DNA of 64,000 bases. Source: Occallatibacter savannae (lineage in GTDB: Bacteria; Acidobacteriota; Terriglobia; Terriglobales; Acidobacteriaceae). Shown piece after piece: positions 1 through 9,600 of this stretch; within the stretch, counting starts at the first letter, position 1; each line of letters opens with the position of its first letter. Made by a program: the position numbers and the translations under genes. Under the pieces are notes generated by a model that did not search any database, had not been told where the DNA came from, and saw nothing but the letters and a program-made list of their open reading frames with translations. Location: contig NZ_QFFY01000001.1 of the NCBI RefSeq assembly GCF_003131205.1, positions 186,001-250,000 on the forward strand, given 5' to 3'.

Positions 1-123
1 TTGATCGATCCGGTGCATGGAACGGTGACGGGACAGGCTTTGATTTTCAATAGTCGCAGTGATAGCGTCAGAGTCGACGGTGAGGGCCGGAAGACGACGA
101 CCATGACGAAGGCGCCGAAGTAG
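1..123 (+). CDS. LptA/OstA-like protein, C-terminal end (partial)
   Basis: An open frame enters from the left edge and stops at the TAG at 121-123, giving about 40 residues. The sequence includes the stretch DSVRVDGEGRKTTT, which resembles the end of the periplasmic LPS-transport bridge protein LptA/OstA. Its position directly upstream of lptB in the same direction supports this, because lptA(C)-lptB-rpoN is a common gene order. Only the tail is visible, so the call rests mainly on context. Confidence 0.6.
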   Translation: MIDPVHGTVTGQALIFNSRSDSVRVDGEGRKTTTMTKAPK

Positions 124-174
124 TGGACTGACGCGAATCGGCTAAAGCCCCTCTTCTATTTTTAACGGGTTTGC

Positions 175-239
175 GGCACGACCGGAGAACACCCCACCAG
201 GCAAGAGCAGCCTGTCGGGGACCCCGGTGAAGTCGTGCC
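175..239. repeat. Large palindromic element, GGCACGAC family
   Basis: Outer arms GGCACGAC (175-182) and GTCGTGCC (232-239) are perfect complements. The interval between them can fold further through CCCC/GGGG and CAGGC/GCCTG pairs. The outer arms are the same as those of the short palindrome at 28537-28556, so this looks like the same family with an enlarged loop. It fills the gap between the LptA-like gene and lptB. Confidence 0.6.
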
Positions 240-285
240 CTTACGCTTCAGGCAATCGGGAAGCTTGTTCGTGCTCGGGAGTTCG

Positions 286-1014
286 ATGGACACACTGATC
301 GCTGAGGGAATTGGCAAGACATATAAGGGGCGGCAGGTTGTACGCGGAGTCACGCTGAAGATTTCGCGCGGCGAGGTTGTCGGCCTCCTGGGACCGAACG
401 GCGCGGGGAAGACGACGAGCTTCTACATGATCGTTGGGCTTGTGCCGCCGGAGTCGGGGCGGATTCTGGTCGACCAGAATGACATCACGCACGTGCCGAT
501 GTATCTGCGGGCGCGGAATTTCGGGATCAGCTATCTGCCGCAGGAGCCGTCGGTGTTTCGGAAGCTGACGGTTGAGGAGAACATTCTGGCGGTGCTGGAG
601 GCTCAGGCTCTGGACACGCGCGAGCGCAAGGCGAGGACGGAGCGGCTGATTGCACAGTTGAACCTGGGGCATATTCGCGGAACGAAGGGCTATGCGCTTT
701 CGGGTGGTGAGCGGCGGCGCGTGGAGATTGCGCGGTCGTTGTGCATCCAGCCAAACTTCATTCTGCTGGATGAGCCGTTCAGCGGGATCGATCCGATTGC
801 GGTGGCGGAGCTGCAGAAGATCATCTTCGACTTGAAGTCGAGTGGCATTGGGATTCTGATTACGGATCACAATGTGCGGGAGACGCTGAGCGTGACGGAT
901 CGCGCCTACATCATTTCGGAGGGGCTCATCTTCAGAGCCGGAACTCCGCATGAATTGGGGAATGATGTTGAGGTGCGAAGGATCTATCTGGGTGAGGGGT
1001 TCTCACTAAATTAG
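286..1014 (+). CDS. lptB: LPS export ABC transporter ATP-binding protein LptB
   Basis: ATPase of the LptB2FG complex, which extracts lipopolysaccharide from the inner membrane. The 242-residue product has a Walker A GPNGAGKT at 36-43, a Q-loop around 84-88, the ABC signature LSGGERRR at 138-145, a Walker [13 protein letters not shown] at 159-170 and an H-loop ITDHN near 192-196. The spacing is typical of LptB. The frame is open upstream to 235, but ATG 286 starts exactly where the family begins, so the longer start was rejected. It follows the LptA-like tail and precedes rpoN, a widespread arrangement. Confidence 0.96.
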   Translation: MDTLIAEGIGKTYKGRQVVRGVTLKISRGEVVGLLGPNGAGKTTSFYMIVGLVPPESGRILVDQNDITHVPMYLRARNFGISYLPQEPSVFRKLTVEENILAVLEAQALDTRERKARTERLIAQLNLGHIRGTKGYALSGGERRRVEIARSLCIQPNFILLDEPFSGIDPIAVAELQKIIFDLKSSGIGILITDHNVRETLSVTDRAYIISEGLIFRAGTPHELGNDVEVRRIYLGEGFSLN

Positions 1015-1017
1015 GCC

Positions 1018-1052
1018 AGCTTTCAGCTGTCGGCCGTCAGCTTTCAGTCTGC
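1018..1052. repeat. Heptameric tandem repeat (AGCTNNC type)
   Basis: Five imperfect 7-base units follow each other, of which the first is AGCTTTC and the second AGCTGTC. The same unit recurs at 23775-23824 and 51588-51622. It lies just after the lptB stop codon. Confidence 0.7.
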
Positions 1053-1355
1053 GGCAGTGTTGATGGGTCCCGTTCATTCGACAGAAGGCGCTGAATGAAT
1101 GGTGCACGGCAGCTTCAACGCGGGTACAGGTCAGTCGATCTACAGTGCTAGCACCCCGGTTTGAGTCTCGATCCAACTGTCAGAATCTTCCCCGGTCCCC
1201 AAGTGCGAGGGACCGGGGGCACCCCCGGCGCGGGCTTGGGACCTTCTCCTCCTGCGTAGGCACTCAGATTAGAAGGGTTTAACAAGTGAGCGGGTGCAGG
1301 GAATCTGCTACCCGATTACACTAGATGCAGTCCTAAAGGGAATCGAGTTGGCCGC
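1053..1355. other. lptB-rpoN intergenic region
   Basis: About 300 bases without a gene. It contains one palindromic element (1190-1225, listed separately) and a degenerate one around 1065-1110 (ATTCAT...ATGAAT). I see no convincing sigma-70 promoter or terminator. A modest purine-rich stretch (AAAGGGAA) lies upstream of the rpoN start codon. Confidence 0.5.
1190..1225 (+). repeat. Palindromic GGGGCACCC-tail element, CCGGTCCC subtype
   Basis: The arms CCCCGGTCCC (1190-1199) and GGGACCGGGG (1209-1218) form a perfect 10-bp stem with a 9-base loop. They are followed by the shared tail GGCACCC. The same subtype occurs at 22250 and 29692. Confidence 0.85.
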
Positions 1356-2945
1356 ATGGCGCTGTTGCAACCCAAACTGAATTTGAAGGTGGCACAACGC
1401 CAGGTCCTTACGCCGGGCCTGATGCAGATGGTGAGCGTGCTTGCGCTCAACAAGCTCGAGCTGAAGGAGATGATCGATGCCGAGATGGTGGAGAACCCCG
1501 TCCTGGAAGAGATTGACGAATCGGTTCCAATGCTGGATGAGGTGGCAAGCAGGCAAGAACAGGATTTACTTCCCGAGCGGGTGGACGGACAGGCGGATGC
1601 CGCGACCGAGCCCAAGGATCCCTTCGCCGAGATCGATTTCGGGTCGTATTTTCAGGAGTACCTTGACCCGGGCTATCGCACCCAGCCGGAGTATGAGGAC
1701 AGCGAGAAGCCGTCGTTCGAGAACTTTCTTTCGCAACCTACCACGCTCACCGATCACCTGGCGTGGCAGCTGGGAGCATTGACGCTGGAGCCGGAGCTGG
1801 AGATCGCGGCAGATTTCGTGATCGGGAATCTGGATGAAGACGGTTATCTCTCGGTTAATCGCGATGAACTGATCGACTCTTTTGCTCAGTTCGCTGAGAA
1901 CAAGGAGAAGGACCGCGAGGCACTATGCGAGCAGATCAGGCGCGGGATCGACCTGGTACAGCATCTCGATCCAGCGGGAGTGGGGGCAGCGGATTTGAAG
2001 GAGTGCCTCCTGATTCAAATTGCCGCGCAGCAATCCGAGTTCAAGCAACTGTACGCGAAGCATGAAGAAGATGGGTACGGTGATCTGCCCAGGGATCTGC
2101 AAGCAGAAGCCGACGCGAAGCTCGAAGAGCGGCGCCACTCCATGGAGGTGGCTGCGCAGATTGTGCAGAGCCACCTGCAGCTTCTGCAAAAACGGGATGT
2201 GAAGGACTTGGCGAAGGCGCTGCACGTCAGCCCGGAGGAGGCGCATGCGGGTGTGGAGTTCATTCGCACCTTGGAGCCAAGGCCGGGGCGGCTCTACAAC
2301 CGCGAGCAGACAAGGCTGATTGAGCCGGACGTGGTTTTTACGAAGCGCGGCGGGGAGTGGGTGGTCTCAATGAACGAGGAAGACCTGCCCAGCCTGCGGT
2401 TGAGCGCGCGGTATCGCCGTATGCTGACGGCGCAAGGCACCGAGAAGGAAGTGAAGGAGTACGTCAAAGAGCGGTTCCGGTCGGCGATGCAGTTGATGCG
2501 CAACATCGCGCAGCGGAAGAGCACAATTCTGCGGACGTGCGAAGTGATTGTGCGGCGGCAGCAGGATTTTCTGGATCAGGGGATCGAGGCGCTGCGGCCG
2601 ATGATGATCAAGGAAGTTGCTGAAGAGATCGGAGTGCATCCGTCGACGGTGAGCCGGGCGGTGGCGAACAAATATGCGCATACGCCGCAGGGAGTGATCG
2701 AGCTGCGCTTTTTCTTCTCAGAGGGAGCGAACGGGCCGGAGGGAGCCGACACCCCGCTGTTGCTGCTGAAGCGCAAGGTGCGGAAGCTGATCGATGATGA
2801 AGACCCGAAGCGGCCGTTGACGGACGATCAGATAGCCGCTGAGTTGCAGAGGCAGGGAATTCAGCTGACGCGGCGTACGGTGGCGAAGTATCGCGAGGAC
2901 ATGAACATTCCTTCCACGCACCAGCGGCGGAAGCGCGACCAGTAG
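1356..2945 (+). CDS. rpoN: RNA polymerase sigma-54 factor RpoN
   Basis: Alternative sigma factor that recognises -24/-12 promoters and needs AAA+ activators. The 529-residue product has the expected layout. There is a Gln/Leu-rich region I at the N-terminus (MALLQPKLNLK onward), an acidic linker (about 55-110), the core-binding domain, an HTH (HPSTVSRAVANKYA, near 430) and a C-terminal RpoN box TRRTVAKYRE at 505-514, against the usual ARRTVAKYRE. The start is supported by the conserved N-terminus. In many bacteria hpf and rapZ follow directly. Here they lie 12 kb downstream. Confidence 0.97.
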   Translation: MALLQPKLNLKVAQRQVLTPGLMQMVSVLALNKLELKEMIDAEMVENPVLEEIDESVPMLDEVASRQEQDLLPERVDGQADAATEPKDPFAEIDFGSYFQEYLDPGYRTQPEYEDSEKPSFENFLSQPTTLTDHLAWQLGALTLEPELEIAADFVIGNLDEDGYLSVNRDELIDSFAQFAENKEKDREALCEQIRRGIDLVQHLDPAGVGAADLKECLLIQIAAQQSEFKQLYAKHEEDGYGDLPRDLQAEADAKLEERRHSMEVAAQIVQSHLQLLQKRDVKDLAKALHVSPEEAHAGVEFIRTLEPRPGRLYNREQTRLIEPDVVFTKRGGEWVVSMNEEDLPSLRLSARYRRMLTAQGTEKEVKEYVKERFRSAMQLMRNIAQRKSTILRTCEVIVRRQQDFLDQGIEALRPMMIKEVAEEIGVHPSTVSRAVANKYAHTPQGVIELRFFFSEGANGPEGADTPLLLLKRKVRKLIDDEDPKRPLTDDQIAAELQRQGIQLTRRTVAKYREDMNIPSTHQRRKRDQ

Positions 2946-3098
2946 ATGTGTCCAGAACCTGACTGACGAACGGCAGCAGCTATTTCTTTACTTGTTCGGA
3001 CCAAATTTCTGGTTTCTGTTGCCACCTGCTTCCCTCAAGCCGTACCATCACTTCATCGCGTAAGTTAAAGAAGCTGTTCGCCTTCCTCCGCTGTTCGG

Positions 3099-3116
3099 TC
3101 GCATCGCGAGATGCGA
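3099..3116 (+). promoter_or_regulatory. Hairpin next to the ribosome binding site of the kinase gene
   Basis: The arms TCGCATC (3099-3105) and GATGCGA (3110-3116) pair perfectly around a 4-base loop. The 3' arm runs into GATGAGG, the probable Shine-Dalgarno sequence of the GTG start at 3129. The hairpin could modulate translation. That role is inferred from position only. Confidence 0.4.
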
Positions 3117-3128
3117 TGAGGTCACGCC

Positions 3129-5795
3129 GTGCCTGTGCTGAAGACAAGCTTTTCTGAAGGCGAGTTGATTGCCGGGAACTACCGGGTGCTCTCCGTCGCG
3201 GGCTCGGGCGGCATGGGCGTGGTGTACAAGGCGCGCGACGAGCGGCTTGGACGCACGGTTGCGCTGAAGTTCCTTCCTGCAGATCTGAATGCAAGCGAGA
3301 AAGATAAGGAGCGCTTTCTTCGCGAGGCACGGACGGCGTCGTCACTCGATGATCCGAATATCGGAGTGATTCACGGAATCGATGAGACGGAGGACGGACT
3401 CACGTTCATCGTGATGGCGTTCTACGACGGAGCCTCGCTGGCTCAGAGGATTGCAAAAGGGCGGCTGGGAAATCATCAGGCAATCGGAATTCTGCGGCAG
3501 ATGGCGCTGGGGCTGGGCGAGGCGCATTCGCGCGGGATCATTCATCGTGACGTGAAGCCGTCGAACGTTATGCTGACGTCGTCGGGCGTCGTGAAGATTG
3601 TGGACTTCGGCCTGGCGCGGGCGATGAGCGAAGCTACAGCTTCGCAAACGGGCGTGACTGGGACGGTACGATACATGTCGCCGGAGCAGGCCATGGACCG
3701 CACGCTCGATCAGCGTTGCGACATCTGGGCTGTCGGGGTGGTGTTCGCGGAGATGCTGACGGGGACTTCGCCGTTCCATGCGGAGAGCCTGACAGCGATG
3801 CTGTTCGCGATTTTGAACGAACCTCCGAAGGGGGTGGAGGCGGTGCATCCGGCGCTGCAGCCGATTCTGTACAGGGCGCTGGCGAAGGATCCGGAGAAGC
3901 GATATGGATCGTGCAAGGAGTTATTAAGCGATCTGGATCAGGCTGCGAAGGCTGTGCCGGAGGATGCAGCGGATGGAGAAGCAACGCAGAAGCTTCCAGC
4001 GACGATGCCAGGAGGACGAACGAATGCGCAGACCAAGAGGCTGATTGCGGAGGCGTCGCGCGGCGCGTGGGGCCCGGCAAATAGCGGGGCTGGGCCAATC
4101 ACGAAGGGGCTGTTTGGTGCGCTGGCACTGCTGCTGGTGGTTGGACTCGTCATGGTACTCGTCAGGCCACTGCGCGAGAAGGTGCTCGCGTTGCTGACAG
4201 GAGCGCCGAGCGAGAAGCATGTGGCGGTGCTGCCGTTCGACAACATCGGAAGCAATCCGGAGAACGCTGCGCTAGCGGATGGGCTGATGGAGTCGCTGGC
4301 AGGCAGGTTGACGAACCTGGATGTTGGGAACAAGGCGTTGTGGATCGTGCCGACGAGCGAGGTGCGGCGACAGCATGTGACGGATCCCGCGGATGCTCTG
4401 AAGAATCTTGGGGCGAATCTCGTGATCAAGGGCGCAGTGGAGCGCGACGGGAACGACATCCACCTGACGGTGAATTTGATCGATACGAAGAATATGCGGC
4501 AGATGGGGTCGGCAATGCTTGAGGATCCCGCGGGCGATTTATCGACACTGGAGGACGAGGCAATTTCGCGGTTGGCCAAGCTGATGAATATCACGGTGAC
4601 AGCCGACATGCTGCGGAATACAGGCGGACGCGTTAACCCTGCGGCGTACGAGGAATACCTGACGGCGCTGGGCCTGATGCAGAGATATGACAAGCCCGGG
4701 AATCTGGACCAGGCGATCAGCGCGCTGGAAGGTGCGGTGAAGGCCGATCCAGGCTTTGCGCTCGGGTATGCGCAGATTGGGGAGGCTTATCGCGTTAAGA
4801 GCATCGTGGAGCAGAACCAGCGGTGGCTTGTGCAGGCGGAGGCGAACGCGCGAAAGGCGGTGGAACTGGATAATCGCATTCCATCAGTGTACGTAACGCT
4901 GGGACGTATGCATGACACGGCGGGGAAGCACGATCTGGCGCTCGAAGAGTTCAAGCATGCGTTGCAACTTGATCCGCGGAACGCGACGGCGATGGCGGGA
5001 ATGGGGCGCGCGTACGAATTGGCTGGGCGGGTCAATGATGCGGAGGCATCGTTCCGCAAAGCGGCAGACCTGCAGCCGAACGACTGGGATGCGCACAACA
5101 ATCTAGCGATGTTCTACGACCGGCAATCGAAATATTCTGAGTCCATTGCGGAGTTCAAGCGAGCGCTGGAACTGGCGCCGGACAGCGCACAGGTGCTGTT
5201 CAATCTGGGCGCAACGTACGTAGATTCGGGGGATCCGAAGTACTTTGCGGATGCCGAGTCTGCGCTGAAGCGATCGATCGCGATCAATCCCAGTTTTCCG
5301 GCGTTCGCGAATCTTGGCGCGCTTTACGACAGGGAGGGGAAGTATCAGCAAGCATCCGAGATGACGCAGAAGGCGCTGGAGATGAATGCGGAGAACTACA
5401 TCGTGTGGGGTAATCTGCGCCTAGACTATGAGTGGCTGAAGCAGCCGGAGAAGGAGGCAGAGGCACGGCGACGGGAGATTTCGCTGGTAGAGGAAGCGAT
5501 TCAGCAGAAGCCGCGCGATGCTGAGGCTTACGCGCAGCTTGCGAACCTATCGGCCGAAGAGGGTCAGAGAGAAAAGGCGCTTGCGAATCTGCGAACGGCT
5601 ATCGCGCTTTCACCGAACGATCCTGCGGTTCTCGATCTGGGGGCAGATACGTACGAGAAGCTGGGCGATCGCAAACAGGCAATCGAGTATCTAGGGAAGG
5701 CTCTGAAGGCGGGATATACGAAGGACGAGCTGATTGCGGATCCGGAGTTGCAGGATGCTCTGGCGGACCCCGCAGTGAAGGCTTTGCTGAAGTGA
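3129..5795 (+). CDS. Ser/Thr protein kinase with TolB-like domain and TPR repeats
   Basis: An 888-residue membrane-anchored eukaryotic-type kinase starting at GTG 3129. The kinase domain spans about 18-285, with a glycine loop GSGGMG at 25-30, the ATP-anchoring lysine in VALKFL (K47), the catalytic loop HRDVKPSN (D141) and DFG at 159-161, so it should be active. A transmembrane helix follows at about 326-345. After it comes an extracytoplasmic segment (HVAVLPFDNIG onward, about 358-490) of the TolB_N/FlgO-like type seen in adenylate cyclase and kinase-TPR proteins. The remainder to 888 is a series of TPR repeats. Such proteins are abundant in Acidobacteriota. The signal sensed and the substrate are unknown. 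It may be co-transcribed with the small genes downstream. Confidence 0.93.
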   Translation: MPVLKTSFSEGELIAGNYRVLSVAGSGGMGVVYKARDERLGRTVALKFLPADLNASEKDKERFLREARTASSLDDPNIGVIHGIDETEDGLTFIVMAFYDGASLAQRIAKGRLGNHQAIGILRQMALGLGEAHSRGIIHRDVKPSNVMLTSSGVVKIVDFGLARAMSEATASQTGVTGTVRYMSPEQAMDRTLDQRCDIWAVGVVFAEMLTGTSPFHAESLTAMLFAILNEPPKGVEAVHPALQPILYRALAKDPEKRYGSCKELLSDLDQAAKAVPEDAADGEATQKLPATMPGGRTNAQTKRLIAEASRGAWGPANSGAGPITKGLFGALALLLVVGLVMVLVRPLREKVLALLTGAPSEKHVAVLPFDNIGSNPENAALADGLMESLAGRLTNLDVGNKALWIVPTSEVRRQHVTDPADALKNLGANLVIKGAVERDGNDIHLTVNLIDTKNMRQMGSAMLEDPAGDLSTLEDEAISRLAKLMNITVTADMLRNTGGRVNPAAYEEYLTALGLMQRYDKPGNLDQAISALEGAVKADPGFALGYAQIGEAYRVKSIVEQNQRWLVQAEANARKAVELDNRIPSVYVTLGRMHDTAGKHDLALEEFKHALQLDPRNATAMAGMGRAYELAGRVNDAEASFRKAADLQPNDWDAHNNLAMFYDRQSKYSESIAEFKRALELAPDSAQVLFNLGATYVDSGDPKYFADAESALKRSIAINPSFPAFANLGALYDREGKYQQASEMTQKALEMNAENYIVWGNLRLDYEWLKQPEKEAEARRREISLVEEAIQQKPRDAEAYAQLANLSAEEGQREKALANLRTAIALSPNDPAVLDLGADTYEKLGDRKQAIEYLGKALKAGYTKDELIADPELQDALADPAVKALLK

Positions 5796-5856
5796 TTTTT
5801 GGCGTTCAATAGACGCGATTGACAAAAACTCTGTTCAGCCCTTGAAAGGAGACGGT

Positions 5857-6171
5857 ATGGCAGACTACGTAGCGGAGATCCCCGGAGAGAATGACATCAC
5901 GATGAAGGTGGGAGACACTCTCAGGATTCACTTTAAGAACTCAGCGAAGTTCTGTATTGACTCGGGGAACAAGGATGCGTTTGATCCGCCACTTCCTGCG
6001 GACAAGGCGGAGCCCAAGGGTTGGTGGCCCAATGAGTTTGGGAAAGCAGCTAAAGCCATCGCCGATACGACAATCAAGTATTGTCACGCCGATCCCAATG
6101 CGGGGTGCAAGCCGTGCAAGGCGATTGAAAATGGGCCGGGAACCATCAAGGTTGGCACCGGCGCTAAGTAG
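5857..6171 (+). CDS. Small conserved protein, tandem paralogue 1
   Basis: A 104-residue protein starting at ATG 5857 with an AAGGAG ribosome binding site. A TTG at 5842 lies within that site and was rejected. No signal peptide is visible. It is related to the next gene: both begin MA(D/N)Y and the ends are nearly the same (GTIKVGTGAK here, GTIKIGTGK there), and both contain F-C-I followed by S-G. Four cysteines are present, including a C-x-x-C (CKPC). The two probably share a beta-rich cupredoxin-like or Ig-like fold, but I do not recognise the family. The upstream CTCTGTTCAGCC is also shared with the next gene, so the leader was duplicated too. Confidence 0.75.
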   Translation: MADYVAEIPGENDITMKVGDTLRIHFKNSAKFCIDSGNKDAFDPPLPADKAEPKGWWPNEFGKAAKAIADTTIKYCHADPNAGCKPCKAIENGPGTIKVGTGAK

Positions 6172-6273
6172 CCTCAGTAACATTTCTTGCCCCCGCAGGG
6201 TATATGCCCAATGTGCTGCCCGCTCCGAGGAGGCGTGATGATTCAACTCTGTTCAGCCCCGGAAAGGAAATGA

Positions 6274-6576
6274 ATGGCAAACTACTCGATCAGTATTCCT
6301 GGAAACACAAACGTACAGATGCAGGAGAACGACACACTCACGATCACGTTCCATGGTGCAGACCAGTTCTGCATCAGCGGAGGAAGCGCGACCGACTTTA
6401 GTCCAGCTCTTCCGGTCGGTGTCCAGCAGCAGAACGGGAACTCATGGACGGGGACAGCCATAGTGCCCGCTGCGACAATTCAGTATTCACATGTGGCGAA
6501 CGGGAATCCGTGTACGTCGGAGAAGAGAATCACGGCGGGTGTGTCTGGGACGATCAAAATCGGAACGGGCAAGTAA
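6274..6576 (+). CDS. Small conserved protein, tandem paralogue 2
   Basis: A 100-residue paralogue of the preceding protein, starting at ATG 6274 behind a GGAAAGGAAATGA leader. It shares the N-terminal SIPGN / EIPGEN region, the FCISGG / FCIDSG core and the C-terminal GTIK motif. It has lost the CxxC motif of paralogue 1 and keeps two cysteines (FCIS and NPC). The function is unknown. A strong hairpin at 6604-6628 probably ends the transcript. Confidence 0.75.
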   Translation: MANYSISIPGNTNVQMQENDTLTITFHGADQFCISGGSATDFSPALPVGVQQQNGNSWTGTAIVPAATIQYSHVANGNPCTSEKRITAGVSGTIKIGTGK

Positions 6577-6603
6577 GCAGCGTTTGAACTGATTGAATGG
6601 CGA

Positions 6604-6628
6604 AGCCCCGATCATGATGATCGGGGCT
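6604..6628. terminator. Bidirectional terminator-like hairpin
   Basis: AGCCCCGATCA (6604-6614) and TGATCGGGGCT (6618-6628) form a perfect 11-bp stem with a 3-base loop. It sits between the convergent small paralogue and TamB-like genes. The U-run is weak on both strands, so it may act with Rho or as a bidirectional barrier. Confidence 0.65.
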
Positions 6629-6643
6629 GGTTGTGTGCGGGAG

Positions 6644-9600
6644 TTATTTGCTCTTCTTGATCAAGGCGTCGACGGCAAAGCCCCCGTTGGGGTCTCGCGT
6701 AGCGCTGAGGGCCACGCTGGGCGTGACCTGGTACTGTCCTTGAATGGTCTGGCCCTGCGTGGTGGTGACGTTGCTGGAGAAGGTGACGAAGAGGTTGCCG
6801 GTGACGCGCTGCTGAATGGTGATGTTCGCTCCGGCGTTCTGACCGCCGCCGTTGGCCAGGACTGGATTGACCGAGAGCTGCGAAATTCCGGCGACCTTGG
6901 AGATGCGGCTCGTGACCTGGCTTGAGACCTGGTTGGCGACCAGGGTTTCGGCGGCCTGGTTTGCGGGCGTTGAGTTCATCGCGCTGGCTTCGGTGGTCTG
7001 ACCAAACGCAAGGAGATGGATGATGTCGGCCTGCGGAAGCGCGGGGTTGGCGGTGTATTGCGTGCGGAGCTGATCGACCGGGCCTTCAAAGCGAAGGCTA
7101 ATGTCGTACTGCTGAATGGTGGTGGTGACGGTGAGATTGACGACGGGCTGGGTCATCGTCGGATTTACGAACTGAATGGTGCCACCAGTGAGAAGATACC
7201 GATTGCCATTGAGGATGATGTCGCCACCGGAGAGGTTGACGCGACCGAGGATTACCGGTTCGGCTGCAGTGCCGCGGACCTGAAGGTTGGCGGTGCCGCC
7301 TACGCTGAGAGTGCGGCTGACGAGGTTGACGGCGTTGGAAGAGTGCACGGCCAGGTTGAGGCCGAGGTTCTGTGCGAAACCTTGCGTGGGCGGAGCTTCG
7401 ACGCCGCTGGAGAACTGGCCGATGAAACTGGAGAGATCGAAGCCTGGCGTGAAGGAGACGTCGGTGAGGTTGACTGTTCCGCCGAGGAGAGCTGCGTCGG
7501 TGGTTCCAGTGAGGCGGAGATTGGCGCCGATGCCTTCACGCATTCCCTGGGGATACAGCAGGCGGATTCCGCGCGCGGACAGGCCCATGTCGAATTGAAT
7601 TGAGGGGCGGATAGCCACGCCGCCTTGTGCAGTGAGTGTGCCGCCGCCGACCTGTCCCTGGAAGCTGGTGATGTTGAGACGGTCTTTGGTGAGGGCGAGA
7701 GTACCGTTGGCGTTTTGCAGACCAACGGGCATGTCGGGCGAGGCGAAGGACGCGTTGACGATGTCGATGGTGCCTTCCACACCGGGAGCGTGCGTAGCGC
7801 CATAGGAGTTGACGTTGAACTTGATCTGGCCGCCGGTGCGGAGTTCGGGATCGAAGAGCTGTGCGATGTGGAGATCGAGGGAGCCGAGAAGCAGGACAGA
7901 CATGGGCGCGTTACCGGTGGTCGGGACGTGGCCCTGAAACTGGATGTCAGTGTCGGTGCCCTTGATGGCGGAGCGCTGCACGTCGACGATGCCGTCTCTG
8001 TAGTCGACCTTGATGGGCGCAGTGGCGGCGAGCTGTATTTCGTTCCCATAGGCCAACTTGAGGACCGGGATGGTGGCGTGCGCTTCGAGAAGCTTCTTGT
8101 TCTTCAGTGGGCCGTGAAGCGTGGCGTGAAGCTCGGTCTGACCGGAGATGTTGCCCGCCTGGTCGGGAGCGTAGACGGCGAGGATGGGAGCGAGCGGGAT
8201 GCCTTGCGTGTCGAAGGTGGCGTCGGCTGGGTAATCGCCGGTGAGTTCGATTTTGGCGTTAGCTTTGATGGCCGTGTTTACGGCGGATGAGGTGAGCTGC
8301 GCCGTGGCGAGATGGTTAGCGACGTTGGCGTGGAGGCGGATGTCGGTTATGGTCTGCTTCTGGACGGAGAGCGTAGGGATTTCAATGGTCGCGTCTACGC
8401 CGGGATTGTCGAATGTGCCCTGACCCTTGGCGTTGATGGCGACGACGCCACTAGGTTTGGCGCTCGAGGACTGTAGTTGCTGAATCTTGTCGAGATGAAT
8501 GCCGGACGAGGTGAGCTCGGCGGTGTAGGTTTTGCGATTGGGGCTGACGGTTACCTTGCCGTTGATGCTGCCGGCGGGAGCTGCGAGATCGAGATGGGCG
8601 TGGGCTTCGTCACCACTGCCGTCAAAGGTGATCTTCGCGGTGTTGAGAGGTTCTCCGTAAGCAGCAGCTTTGGTGAGGGTGACGTTGCCGTTGCCGATGG
8701 GGTTCTGGACGCTTCCGTGCATGTTCACGTTGGCGGCGAGAGTGCCGGTGACGGGTGCCTGCTGTCCGGCGAGCTTGACGAGTTCGGCGATGTCGAGCTG
8801 TGACGCGTTGAGCTGAACCTGCACTGGGCTGGACTTCTCAAAGGACCACTTCTTCAGTTGTGCGCTGGCGTTGAGGGCAATGTGGCCCTGCGATGCGGGA
8901 ACGAGTTCTGCGTTCTGGAGAGCGGCGCGCGAGGGGCTGGCGTCGACGTTCGTACGGATGAGCTTCCATGTGGAGCCGTGGACCTGGAGGTTCTGGGCAT
9001 TGAGCTGACCGGTGAGGTGCGGAGCGGAGGTTGATCCGCGCACGACGCCGTTGAATGTAGCGGTGCCTGCGAGGCCGAGCGGTTGTGGAGCGGGCTGGCC
9101 TGGAGTTGGGGTGCGGAAGAGATCGGCGATGGTTTCAAGTTCGCGAAGGTCGTTGGCCTGGAGCTGGATGTTGAGTGCGGAGTTGTTGCTCACGGTGCCG
9201 TTGAGGTTGATGTTGGTTTGCGGCGTCTTGAAGAAGCTGCGGTCGAGGGCGAGTTGCTGGTTAGCACCGTTGTAGGTGGCGTGGAGAGCGCCGTTGATGG
9301 GGACGGCGCTTGGAGTGGGAGTGGCGGGCGGAGTTGCGGAAGCGTTGACGATGTGGGGCTGCTGCGGGTTGGAGACGTTGGCGTTGACGGTGGCGTCCGC
9401 TTTGGCCATGAGGTCGTTGATGGTCTTGCCCCAGGTCGCGGTCGCGGTGCCGTTAACGGAGCCAGCGATGTTGACGGGGCCGCTTGATCCGGATTTGCCG
9501 GCCATACGCTTGGCTTGGGCTAGGGAAATGTTGTGAATGGCCGCGCTGAAGTTGTTGCGTGCGGCGTCGGTGCCGAGGGATTTCATTGTGCCCTGGGCGG

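Noticed and set aside
162..353. Minus-strand 63-residue frame over the LptA-lptB gap
   Set aside because: It is a translation of the palindromic element and the antisense of lptB. No ribosome binding site or protein-like composition.
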